From assembly GCA_029881015.1 (NCBI GenBank), contig JAOUNK010000004.1, positions 1 to 29,803 on the forward strand: a DNA stretch of 29,803 nucleotides. The letters run 5' to 3'. This document shows positions 8,150 to 15,618 of the stretch, in pieces. Below the pieces are notes generated by a model, which saw only the letters and a program-made list of their open reading frames with translations, searched no databases and was not told the origin of the DNA. The DNA is from Gammaproteobacteria bacterium. Its GTDB lineage: Bacteria > Pseudomonadota > Gammaproteobacteria > Steroidobacterales > Woeseiaceae. The position numbers and the translations under genes were made by a program. Each line of letters begins with the position of its first letter. The first letter of the stretch is position 1.

Positions 8150-8593
8150 CTATGTCTCCTTCGTAAATGATTGATTCGAATCAGTAGCCGATCGGATCGG
8201 CTTCGACGAACAACAAAATTCGCCGAGTCCGGCCACCTGCAGCTTCCCGCTGATGAACAAATACAGGTGCTTGGATACCAAACCCATCATATATAAGCGA
8301 TCCGTAATATCCGCATGTTCGGGCTGCATCGTGATGAGGTTGTAGTGATAGGCGACTTCGCGGCAGGTCTCGCGGCAGGCGTTGAAGCTCGGATCACCCG
8401 TGGCGCCCTGCCTGTGCAGGGCCAGCAGCCGAAAGCCCTCGCGCTCTTCCCGGGTAGGTACTTCTCCCCGCGCGACGACCCAGTGCTCGATGACTTCCTC
8501 GCTGGCCCGCAACAGGTTGCGAGCGGCTGACTGAATGTCCGGTGTTGGCAACGGCGTCTCGAACACCGCCTCGAGTTCGGCGAGCGACCTCAC
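8150..8593 (-). CDS. Conserved small cysteine-containing protein of the sHdr operon (function unknown)
   Basis: A 147-residue cytoplasmic protein between hdrB2 and lbpA, overlapping hdrB2 by four bases (ATGA) and ending two bases before lbpA. No signal peptide or membrane segment is visible; the chain looks largely helical. It has four notable cysteines: C73 and C77 in NACRETC, and adjacent C127-C128 in GEFCCSS. Two Cys pairs could ligate a metal or Fe-S cluster or handle persulfide. I do not recognise a named family. Its tight placement suggests that it works with HdrB2 or LbpA. Confidence 0.8.
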   Translation of the reverse strand: MRSLAELEAVFETPLPTPDIQSAARNLLRASEEVIEHWVVARGEVPTREEREGFRLLALHRQGATGDPSFNACRETCREVAYHYNLITMQPEHADITDRLYMMGLVSKHLYLFISGKLQVAGLGEFCCSSKPIRSATDSNQSFTKET

Positions 8594-9522
8594 CCGAGTC
8601 CTTTCTCTTTGAGGAACTTCATCGAGTCGTTGATATTCTCGTGAACGCCGACTTTCTTTGCCTTCAGCCCGAGCGCCATGCCGAGGAGTTGGGTGAAATA
8701 GAGGATCTTGATATCGACCTTCTCACCCAGCGTCTTTTCGGCACGAATCTGGTGCATCTCGAGACCGGAGTGACAGGTCGGGCATTCTGTCGCGATGACA
8801 TCCGCGCCGGACAGTTTCGCGGCCTTCAGGATATTGAGGACCAGCTTGGTCGACGTATCGCTGTCGGACAGGGTATGGGCGCCCCCGCAGCACGCCGTCT
8901 TGAGGGGGAAATCGACGTTTTCGGCGCCGGCCGCGGCCAGGAGATCATCCATGAAATGGGGCTTGGACGTGGACTCGCTGCCCGGCCCCTGGTCTTTCTC
9001 CGGGAAGATATGGCGAGGGCGTGTGTACATGCAGCCGTAGTAGTTGGCGACCTTGATGCCGGACAGCGAATTCTTGACGCGTTCGGCAAGCCCCTGTTCA
9101 CCAATCGATTCCTTGATCCAGTCGAGTGCGTGAATCGTTTCGACCTGGCCGGATTCGTACGTCTTGTGACCGGCCTTTTTCGAAAGGCGGTCGACGACCT
9201 CGGCCGACTCCTGATCGTTGGCGAGATCGTATTCGGCTTTCTTCAGGTTGTGATAGCAGCCGTTGCAGGGCGCCATGACCACATCCATATCCATCTCGTT
9301 GGCCGCCGTCGACATGACACGCGACGACAGGTAGGTCTGGATCTTCGGGTCGATGTTCTTGACTTCCATCGCGCCGCAGCAGTTCCAGTTCTTGACCTCG
9401 ACGAGTTCGAGCCCTAGCGCCTTGCCGACGGCTTTCGTGGAGCGATTGTAAGAATGGCCGGATCCCTCGAGCGCACAGCCCGGGTAGTAAGCAACCTTCT
9501 TGTACTTGTCTTTCGTCGTCAT
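8590..9522 (-). CDS. hdrB2: sHdrB2, heterodisulfide reductase subunit B-like (two complete CCG domains)
   Basis: A 310-residue protein with two cysteine-rich CCG domains. The first uses C16, C48-C49 (NWNCCGA) and C86/C89 (APCNGCY). The second uses C164, C211-C212 (ACCGGAH) and C247/C250 (ECPTCH). Both sets are complete, so binding of the unusual non-cubane [4Fe-4S] clusters known from methanogen HdrB is expected. B2 rather than B1 is assigned by gene order (C1-B1-A-hyp-C2-B2). ATG at 9522 follows GAGG; the gap to hdrC2 is 11 bases. It should act in the cytoplasmic sHdr complex that oxidises bound sulfane sulfur. Confidence 0.93.
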   Translation of the reverse strand: MTTKDKYKKVAYYPGCALEGSGHSYNRSTKAVGKALGLELVEVKNWNCCGAMEVKNIDPKIQTYLSSRVMSTAANEMDMDVVMAPCNGCYHNLKKAEYDLANDQESAEVVDRLSKKAGHKTYESGQVETIHALDWIKESIGEQGLAERVKNSLSGIKVANYYGCMYTRPRHIFPEKDQGPGSESTSKPHFMDDLLAAAGAENVDFPLKTACCGGAHTLSDSDTSTKLVLNILKAAKLSGADVIATECPTCHSGLEMHQIRAEKTLGEKVDIKILYFTQLLGMALGLKAKKVGVHENINDSMKFLKEKGLG

Positions 9523-9533
9523 TTTCAGCCTCG

Positions 9534-10301
9534 TCAGGCAGCCACGTCTTGCTTGGCCGTTTCAACCAGCTCGGCAAGGCTCAATGCCTGCACCTGCTTA
9601 TCGTGTTGTTCGTCAATGTATTCCTGGATTGCAGCCGACGCCTTCGACCAGTCGTTCGTTTTCGGCGCTATCAATGTGGCAAGCCCCATGCGCGTCAACA
9701 TGCCGACCGGCAAGCCCCGCAACATGCGTTTCACCATCTCGATCATCCATGGCTGGGCGAGCGCCTGGCCTGTGCGCGAGAAGAAGCGACGCATCGTCCG
9801 GCTTTCTTCGATCTTGCCGGTACTGACGATCTGTTCCGTGAACACCTCGTCGAAGTGCGTTGATGGCGATTTCTCGGTGTGGCCTTTCTTCTCGAGCCAA
9901 TGTGCCGTTGCCTTCATTACGCCTTCGGGAAACACGTCCCGCGGACAGGCATACGTGCACTTGTTGCACGACACACATTGCCAGATGATGTCCTTGTCGC
10001 GGAGCAGTTCCGATTCGTAGCCCATGCGAATCAGGTAGATCCAGTAACGCGGATTGAAGTCCGGGTTTAGCGCGTTGACCGTACAGGCATTGGTACAGGA
10101 TCCACATTGCCAGCAGCGATGGATATGCTCACCGCCCGGCAGCGCAGCGATTTCATCCTGCATATCTTCGTTGTAGTCCTTGACCACGCGCGTTTCGATG
10201 AACGTGCTCCAGTGACCTGAGACATCGACACCGTCGAGGACCAGTTCCTCATGCGTCGTCAGGTTCTCCGGGCGAATCAGTGATTTTTCATGAATTGGCA
10301 T
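9534..10301 (-). CDS. hdrC2: sHdrC2, heterodisulfide reductase subunit C-like ferredoxin protein
   Basis: A 255-residue soluble protein with two [4Fe-4S] motifs. The first is C63-x2-C66-x2-C69-x3-C73 (CWQCGSCTNAC) and the second is C109-x2-C112-x2-C115-x3-C119 (CVSCNKCTYAC). It would pass electrons between the HdrB and HdrA subunits. The ATG overlaps the stop of the preceding hypothetical gene by one base (TAATG). It is slightly longer than classic HdrC (about 190 residues) because of N- and C-terminal extensions, as is usual in sHdr. Confidence 0.93.
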   Translation of the reverse strand: MPIHEKSLIRPENLTTHEELVLDGVDVSGHWSTFIETRVVKDYNEDMQDEIAALPGGEHIHRCWQCGSCTNACTVNALNPDFNPRYWIYLIRMGYESELLRDKDIIWQCVSCNKCTYACPRDVFPEGVMKATAHWLEKKGHTEKSPSTHFDEVFTEQIVSTGKIEESRTMRRFFSRTGQALAQPWMIEMVKRMLRGLPVGMLTRMGLATLIAPKTNDWSKASAAIQEYIDEQHDKQVQALSLAELVETAKQDVAA

Positions 10302-11158
10302 TAGTGTTCCGTCGGGTTCAGCTCGTAGCTGTCGTCTAGGACAAAGGCCTCGCCGTCAATAGACTTGAGGCGCGTTCTGCCGTTGCCTGGTTGAACGCCG
10401 TCGAGTCCAAGCAGGCGGCGTGTATGTTGCATCGGGTCTTCGGGGGCCTGGAAGTCGGCACGCAGATAGCTGCCGCCCTGCTCGCAGATGTACTGCGCAT
10501 AGACCTGGGCACACAGCACGTCGACGTAGAACAGGACGTCACGGAAGAACCCGTTGTCGCTCAGGAACTGGCTCAGTTCTTCGCGCAGCATGATGTAGGT
10601 GCCGTAGTCACTCGGCACGGGGATCTTGATGTGGTCGACATTGTCGCCATGCCAGATCTCGCGAATCACGCCTGTATTTGATGCAGCGTCCCATACCCAG
10701 CGATTCATGAGCGGTACGCGTTCCGGTTCGGCATTGTGCAGCAGCTCTGAGGCGAGATCCCTCACCCAGCGATGCTTCTTGTCGTTCGGGAAACGGTCGC
10801 AGAACCGGCCTATGCGCACGTCGATGTGCTCCTTGTCATCGAACAGGTCGACAATAGCGGGTCGCAGTCTCGAGAACGCTTCCTCATTGAGCTGCTCACT
10901 GATCCGACGCCGGACCGTCGCCATGAAGGTACACAGGCCCTTGAACGTTTCCAGGTCGAGGTCCGCTACGTCGTTCTCAACCAGCGCCTGCCGGAACATC
11001 GCACTCTTGAGTTTGACAGCATCGATGTAACGTTCAATGCCGCCGTGATCTTCGCTGCCAGCAACCATCATCTGTAGCGCAGCCCGCAGAATATCACCCG
11101 ACAGGTCGAGCACAGGGCGCTCGAATTCATGGGGCTGGATCGCGGTTTTTCCGAACAT
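10301..11158 (-). CDS. sHdr operon hypothetical protein (Hyp between hdrA and hdrC2)
   Basis: A 285-residue protein at the position where sHdr loci carry a conserved gene of unknown function. The frame stays open upstream into hdrA, but ATG at 11158 (start MFGKTAIQPHEFERP) is chosen because it lies 13 bases after the hdrA stop and avoids a long overlap. No strong ribosome site is visible. The protein is soluble, helical and cysteine-poor (C in GLCTFM, RFCDRF, VLCAQ and YICEQ), with no cofactor motif I can name. Retention between the core subunits suggests a structural or assembly role in the complex. Confidence 0.85.
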   Translation of the reverse strand: MFGKTAIQPHEFERPVLDLSGDILRAALQMMVAGSEDHGGIERYIDAVKLKSAMFRQALVENDVADLDLETFKGLCTFMATVRRRISEQLNEEAFSRLRPAIVDLFDDKEHIDVRIGRFCDRFPNDKKHRWVRDLASELLHNAEPERVPLMNRWVWDAASNTGVIREIWHGDNVDHIKIPVPSDYGTYIMLREELSQFLSDNGFFRDVLFYVDVLCAQVYAQYICEQGGSYLRADFQAPEDPMQHTRRLLGLDGVQPGNGRTRLKSIDGEAFVLDDSYELNPTEH

Positions 11159-11171
11159 CGCTGGCCCCGGC

Positions 11172-12215
11172 TTATGCCGACTTGAGCGCTTTGGCGCCGG
11201 ACAGAACGGCCATCGCAGCAGCATGTCCCTGGGTGATCGAGTCGTCGATCGTCTCCGGACCGGTTGCCGAACCCGCGACGAAGACGCCCGGTCGCGATGT
11301 TGCGCCCATCGATCCGTAACGATTGGCAACGTCGATGTAACCATTCGACTCCAGGTCGATCCCGAGCGTCTGGGAGATCGTTGGATTGTCCACGTTTGGA
11401 TCCATGCCGACGGCATGCACGACCATGTCGAATGGAATCGTGATCGGACGTTTCACCAGCGTATCTTCACCCTTGACGATGAGTTTTTCACCGTCGGACG
11501 TTACTTCTGCAATACGCGCCTTGATGTACTTGACCTTGAACTCTTCCTGGCTCTTCCAGTAGTACTTGGTTTCGTAGAGGCCAAAGGTGCGGATGTCCAT
11601 GTAGTAGATGTAGACGTGGCAATCCGGCAGTTCCTCACGAATCTCCATCGCTATATTTGACGAGACCGTGCAGCAAATCTTCGAACACCATTCACGGCCG
11701 ATCTGGCGGTCCCGTGAACCCACGCAAAGCAGGATCGCAACGCGCTGGGGCTTACGTCCGTCGGACGGGCAGCGCACGCCCTGCCCCGACGAGATCATCT
11801 GTTCGACCTGAGTCGTCGTGACGACGTCTTCGTACGTGCCGAAGCCCCACTCGGGCTTGTTCACCGAGTCGAAGTGCGTAAAGCCGCTGCAGACAATGAC
11901 CGACTCAACCTCCAGCGAGTCGCCGTTCGACAACTCGGCGGTGAAATCGCCCGGTGTTCCGTCGAAGCCGGTAACCGTGGCGCCGGTGACGATCGAAACG
12001 CTCGATGCTTCCTCGACGCGCTTGACCATGCCGCCAATCGCATCCTTCGCCCACTCTCCGGTGGGTACGAGTTTCGCGTACCCCGACAGGATCGGCGCTC
12101 CGCCCAACCTGTCTTCCTTCTCGACGATGACACATTCCTTGCCCACGGTGGCAAGACTGTGTGCCGCGGCCAGACCTGACGGTCCACCGCCTATGATCAA
12201 TACTGGTTTGCTCAT
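11172..12215 (-). CDS. hdrA: sHdrA, FAD-binding heterodisulfide reductase subunit A-like
   Basis: A 347-residue flavoprotein. The N-terminal dinucleotide-binding motif is GGGPSGLAAA at residues 9-18, and a second FAD block GVFVAGSATGPETI lies near the C-terminus. The iron-sulfur segment has C164 (LLCVGSRD) followed by C177, C181 and C182 (WCSKICC), the arrangement known from HdrA. It lacks the N-terminal and C-terminal ferredoxin domains of methanogen HdrA, and so is the short form found in sulfur oxidisers. It starts 27 bases after hdrB1 and ends 13 before the Hyp gene. It should be the site where electrons from sulfur oxidation leave to NAD or another acceptor. Confidence 0.93.
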   Translation of the reverse strand: MSKPVLIIGGGPSGLAAAHSLATVGKECVIVEKEDRLGGAPILSGYAKLVPTGEWAKDAIGGMVKRVEEASSVSIVTGATVTGFDGTPGDFTAELSNGDSLEVESVIVCSGFTHFDSVNKPEWGFGTYEDVVTTTQVEQMISSGQGVRCPSDGRKPQRVAILLCVGSRDRQIGREWCSKICCTVSSNIAMEIREELPDCHVYIYYMDIRTFGLYETKYYWKSQEEFKVKYIKARIAEVTSDGEKLIVKGEDTLVKRPITIPFDMVVHAVGMDPNVDNPTISQTLGIDLESNGYIDVANRYGSMGATSRPGVFVAGSATGPETIDDSITQGHAAAMAVLSGAKALKSA

Positions 12216-12242
12216 TATTTTGTCGCCTATTATCTTTGGCTC

Positions 12243-13607
12243 TTACTCGTTGGGTTTCGACTCCACGGCTTTGAAACCCGGTCCGGACGTAATCATCAAT
12301 CGCGGGTCGTAAAGGGTCTCGCCCCTGCCTGCCTCTACTTCCTTGAGGTATTCCTCGAACTCGGCCTTCTTCGCCTGCCAGTCGATGCCGAGCTTGTCGA
12401 ACAACTGCTCCGTCGGCGACGCATGCCAGTGCGACTGCACGATCTTGTAGGGATGTGCACCGCACACGAGCGCCGCAAACTGGATGTCAGCCAGCACCGG
12501 CAATTCAACAGGCTTGCCGACCGCTGCGCCGATCCACTGGTTCTTGTCCAGCGTGGTAATACAGCCCGTATCGTGGCCGACCATCATGTCGGCACGCGCC
12601 TCTTCCTGGGCAACCCGCAACTTGCGATCGATGGCAAATGAACGCGTGAACTCGCGTTCTGAAATGATATGGCGGAAACCGAAGCCACAGCAGTCATACC
12701 AGGTCGAGTAATCAATAACCTGGGCGCCCAGCGTCTCGAGCACGCCGGTCGTGACGGCCACGCGATTGCCTTCGAGGATATCGTCGTCGTAAATCGCGTC
12801 CTCGGGCACCATCTTGTAGACATGACACGCCGGATGTACCGTCGCGCGAATGTTGCTGCAATCGATGACCTGGTGCTCCTTGATGCGGTCACGCATCACG
12901 TGCACCCACTCCGAGTAATGAACGACTTCTTCCGGGATCAGCAGCTTGCCGTCAACGAGACGGCCGAGCTTACCGAGGATCGTCTTGACCCGCGCACGCA
13001 ACTTGGCTGAGTGCAGCAGGTAGCCCCGCACTTCCTTGTAGTTGCCGAAGGACGTGCCGCAGTGCACCAGCGGGTAGAAATACCCCTCCGGCAGACCCTG
13101 CGCCCTGGACGCAACGTAGGCCTGGTGGAAGTTGCGCAGGAATACGGCGGCCAGGCTCTCGATGTTGCCGATGCCCGAGCCGTGATAATTCCAGGCCGTG
13201 CAGGACGTCTGGTCTGTCTCGTCAAGATAACGGATATCCATCTTGTTCATGAGCCACAGAAGCGACGCCGGGTAACCCGGGATGTTGCCACACTGGCCGC
13301 AGGACTTGTGGTGCCAAAGCTGCTGTGTCGGGATGCGCTTGTCCCACCCGTACAGCGTCTTGACCGTTACGGGTTCGTGTTCGTCCTTGACCCGATGCAC
13401 GAGGATCTCGCCGTCTTTCTCGAGTTCCCACATGGCGTCGCGGACGTCTTCAACACGATCCTTGTTGGTGAGCATGGACCGTTTATTGACGATCTGGTCG
13501 ACCCAGACTGTCGCGGTATGTGCGTCCTCCTTGGACAGGTTCGCGTCGACCCACTCCGACCCGTGTCCTGTAAAACGCTCTCCGCCGTTACCACTACCTG
13601 TCGTCAT
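12243..13607 (-). CDS. hdrB1: sHdrB1, heterodisulfide reductase subunit B-like with altered CCG motif
   Basis: A 454-residue protein. The frame is open to 13652, but ATG at 13607 follows AGGAGAG and starts after the hdrC1 stop. Candidate cluster ligands are C103/C106 (SCGQCGN), C136 and C183 in the first half, and C261, C306-C307 (DCCGFGF) and C349 in the second. The final CxxC of the second CCG motif is altered: the sequence is HDTGC, with D346 where a cysteine is usual. It is longer than HdrB2 because of an N-terminal extension of about 90 residues. The name B1 follows its place between hdrC1 and hdrA. The altered motif suggests a non-canonical cluster. Confidence 0.9.
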   Translation of the reverse strand: MTTGSGNGGERFTGHGSEWVDANLSKEDAHTATVWVDQIVNKRSMLTNKDRVEDVRDAMWELEKDGEILVHRVKDEHEPVTVKTLYGWDKRIPTQQLWHHKSCGQCGNIPGYPASLLWLMNKMDIRYLDETDQTSCTAWNYHGSGIGNIESLAAVFLRNFHQAYVASRAQGLPEGYFYPLVHCGTSFGNYKEVRGYLLHSAKLRARVKTILGKLGRLVDGKLLIPEEVVHYSEWVHVMRDRIKEHQVIDCSNIRATVHPACHVYKMVPEDAIYDDDILEGNRVAVTTGVLETLGAQVIDYSTWYDCCGFGFRHIISEREFTRSFAIDRKLRVAQEEARADMMVGHDTGCITTLDKNQWIGAAVGKPVELPVLADIQFAALVCGAHPYKIVQSHWHASPTEQLFDKLGIDWQAKKAEFEEYLKEVEAGRGETLYDPRLMITSGPGFKAVESKPNE

Positions 13608-13624
13608 TCTTCTCTCTCCTGACC

Positions 13625-14371
13625 TCAGTCGTCGTCCTGATCGTCCATCCAATCCTCATAGTCATCGCGTTTTTCATCCATGATGTCGAGGATCACGTCG
13701 AACAGGTTTTCGTCGATGGTTTCAAGACTGTCGAGTACGCCGGTTTCTTCCCAAATCGTGTACAACTCAACCGATGTCTTGAGATTAACTTCCCACGCTG
13801 TCTTGGTGGTATGCAGCGTAGGCATGGGGATCGCTTTGCGAAGGATTTCCAGCGGCGCGTCGACCTTTGAAATATTCGGCCCCCAGTCGGCAAAGCCCTC
13901 GGGGTTGATCATATCCGGCGACAGCTGGTTACCCGTGGAAATGAGCTTGAGCATGACGCGGCTGAAGGGGCGCAGCACGGCCTTGGCTGACTCCATACCG
14001 TGCTTGATCGCGGTCTCACGCATCAGCATGACCAGCCCACCCGGCGAGTTGCCAAATGGACAGCGCGCCGCACAGGTGTAGCACTGCGCACAGGACCAGA
14101 TCTTCTCCTGCATGGCGTCGTAAATGGCTTCGAGATTCTCGGTCCACAGCAACTGGACGATTTCGCGCGGACTGAAGTCGTAATAATGTGCGGCCGGGCA
14201 TGTTGCCGTGCAGATACCGCAGTTCAGGCAGCCGTTAAGCTCGTGATCGAAGCGTAGATCCGCCTGGATGTCCTGGAAGATCTCCTCGAGCTTCTCGCGT
14301 TCAACGGGCGGCGAATCCGATACGGGGTCGCCAATGTATTCCTGGATTCGGGTCGCTGAGGAATGGGACAT
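13625..14371 (-). CDS. hdrC1: sHdrC1, heterodisulfide reductase subunit C-like ferredoxin protein
   Basis: A 248-residue protein with two [4Fe-4S] motifs: C48/C51/C54/C58 (CLNCGICTATC) and C94/C97/C100/C104 (CAQCYTCAARC). The C-terminus is strongly acidic (DDYEDWMDDQDDD), which may serve docking. ATG at 14371 follows AAGGG. It lies 18 bases after the dsrE-like gene and 17 before hdrB1. It is the first structural subunit of the sHdr complex in this operon. Cytoplasmic; no signal peptide. Confidence 0.93.
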   Translation of the reverse strand: MSHSSATRIQEYIGDPVSDSPPVEREKLEEIFQDIQADLRFDHELNGCLNCGICTATCPAAHYYDFSPREIVQLLWTENLEAIYDAMQEKIWSCAQCYTCAARCPFGNSPGGLVMLMRETAIKHGMESAKAVLRPFSRVMLKLISTGNQLSPDMINPEGFADWGPNISKVDAPLEILRKAIPMPTLHTTKTAWEVNLKTSVELYTIWEETGVLDSLETIDENLFDVILDIMDEKRDDYEDWMDDQDDD

Positions 14372-14389
14372 AGGGTAAGCCCTTAAAAA

Positions 14390-14767
14390 TTAGTAGGATA
14401 AGACCTTGCAGTCACCTTCCATGACTTCTTCGATAAGGTGAGCACCGCCGACGATGCCCTCACACTCGGGGATCAGGTCTTCCTTGGTCATGTCGAACAG
14501 GTCGAGATTCGGTGAGCAGCAATAGAATTTCGCGCCGGCTTCGTGGGCGTCCTGGATAAAACTGTACACCGACTTCGGCGAACCTTCCTTGACGAACAGC
14601 TTTTCCGCGACACCCTTTTTCATGAGGCGTCCCGAAGTCGCGGTGCAAATCACGTCGACCTCGTAGTCCATTGCCGCGGCCACGGTGGCCTGGAATATCG
14701 GCGCACCCAGTTCTTCGCCATTCCGCGGATCGGTATTCGCCATAACAATGATGAGTTTTTCAGCCAT
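14390..14767 (-). CDS. DsrE-family sulfur carrier, DsrE3-like, first gene of the sHdr operon
   Basis: A 125-residue DsrE-fold protein (MAEKLIIVMANTDP start, with central AAAMDYEVDVIC). Cysteines are C41, the adjacent pair C83-C84 in KFYCCSPNLDLF, C102 in PECEGIVGG and C120. C84 or C83 occupies the position of the active persulfide-carrying cysteine in DsrE3 proteins, and C102 is also family-typical. It starts the sHdr operon, downstream of an operator-like dyad at 14807-14824. It differs clearly from the DsrE3A encoded at 20177. The likely role is passing sulfane sulfur to the sHdr complex or LbpA. Confidence 0.85.
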   Translation of the reverse strand: MAEKLIIVMANTDPRNGEELGAPIFQATVAAAMDYEVDVICTATSGRLMKKGVAEKLFVKEGSPKSVYSFIQDAHEAGAKFYCCSPNLDLFDMTKEDLIPECEGIVGGAHLIEEVMEGDCKVLSY

Positions 14768-14806
14768 GATCTTGGTTCCCTGAGCTTTAGACGGCGTCTA
14801 ACAGCG

Positions 14807-14824
14807 CATTAGCATATACTAAAT
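14807..14824. promoter_or_regulatory. Operator-like dyad upstream of the sHdr operon (copy 1)
   Basis: The sequence CATTAG-N6-CTAAAT has perfect inner arms TTAG/CTAA and a 6-base spacer. It lies 40 bases before the dsrE-like start and overlaps a candidate minus-strand -10 element. It also overlaps the last codons of the amidotransferase-like gene. The same geometry recurs at 20093-20110 and 25154-25171. ArsR-type repressors bind such AT-rich dyads, so the regulator at 7360-7707 is the best candidate. Confidence 0.55.
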
Positions 14825-14839
14825 TAGTGATTCATCCAA
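14811..14839 (-). promoter_or_regulatory. Candidate sigma70-like promoter for the sHdr operon
   Basis: On the minus strand a -35-like TTGGAT (14834-14839) is separated by exactly 17 bases from a -10-like TATGCT (14811-14816). The match is 3/6 and 4/6. The -10 lies within the operator-like dyad, so a bound repressor would block polymerase. The elements are weak and no start site is known. Confidence 0.35.
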
Positions 14840-15556
14840 TTCCCTGCTGACCTTTGCCGCCAATGGCGAGGACATCAGGCGCGTGCGTTGCACAAGTCCG
14901 GTCATAATAGGTACCAGCTCATCCTCGAGGGTGGGCTGCAAGTGACGGAGCTTCTCGAGCTGCGCCGCGATATCCGCAGGCACCTCTTCGAATTCCATGA
15001 TCAGGTCTTCGACCATACCGAGCTTAATGCCGGGGTTACCGGAAAAGCCATAAGCATTTTCGCCGACCTGCCAGACTGCCGGCCGTTCCAGGTTGTCTGT
15101 CGCCAATACGGCGGCCTGTGCCGGCGGTACCGGCCAGTCTCGCATGTAAACGACCTGGTTGAATGATGGCGGCAGATATCCGTTCAGCGCATCGTCGCAC
15201 ACACGGGTTACACGCAGCGTCTCCATCGTCAACGCTCGCTGCTCGACACTGCCGCCGGCGGCCAGGCTCAGAATCTGGGCACCGAGCCCCATACCGACGA
15301 CCGGCGTACCCCTGTCGAGGAACTCCCGGGTAATGGCAACTTCATCCTGAAGAGTCGGCAAATCGCGGCTTCCCGCGGAACCCCATGGGCCACCGCCAAG
15401 CAGGAACAGAGCATCGGCCGGGACGTCCGCCTCAGGGAGCTTGCCCGCCGCAAACGGCCGGAAATACTGGAAGCGGATGCGCCGCCCTTCGAGATGATCC
15501 TCGATCAGTCCGAGGTACTCCCCCGCGGTGTGCTGGATGACCGCCACCACGTTCAT
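14819..15556 (-). CDS. Class I glutamine-amidotransferase-like protein lacking the catalytic triad
   Basis: A 245-residue protein of the class I glutamine amidotransferase fold. ATG at 15556 (MNVVAVIQHTAGEYLG) matches the usual family start and follows GAGG; a TTG at 15616 would add 20 residues. The nucleophile elbow, normally G-x-C-x-G, reads VVGMGLGAQIL with glycine 90 in place of cysteine. The usual HPE catalytic motif is replaced by NPG at 174-176. The protein therefore should not hydrolyse glutamine. It lies last in the lipoate-assembly group, just after the ligase gene, and may act as a scaffold or substrate-binding partner. The low-complexity C-terminal tail is helical. Confidence 0.75.
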   Translation of the reverse strand: MNVVAVIQHTAGEYLGLIEDHLEGRRIRFQYFRPFAAGKLPEADVPADALFLLGGGPWGSAGSRDLPTLQDEVAITREFLDRGTPVVGMGLGAQILSLAAGGSVEQRALTMETLRVTRVCDDALNGYLPPSFNQVVYMRDWPVPPAQAAVLATDNLERPAVWQVGENAYGFSGNPGIKLGMVEDLIMEFEEVPADIAAQLEKLRHLQPTLEDELVPIMTGLVQRTRLMSSPLAAKVSRELDESLI

Positions 15557-15618
15557 GGGGTTCGCCTCAGCGGCGGCCAGGACGAATGCGTCGTCGTTGC
15601 TCTTGCACTCGGCCAATG

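Noticed and set aside
8172..8183. Perfect 12-bp palindrome TGATTCGAATCA
   Set aside because: It lies inside the 3' coding end of the small Cys-rich gene, is single in the window and differs from the TATTAG-N6-CTAATA sites.
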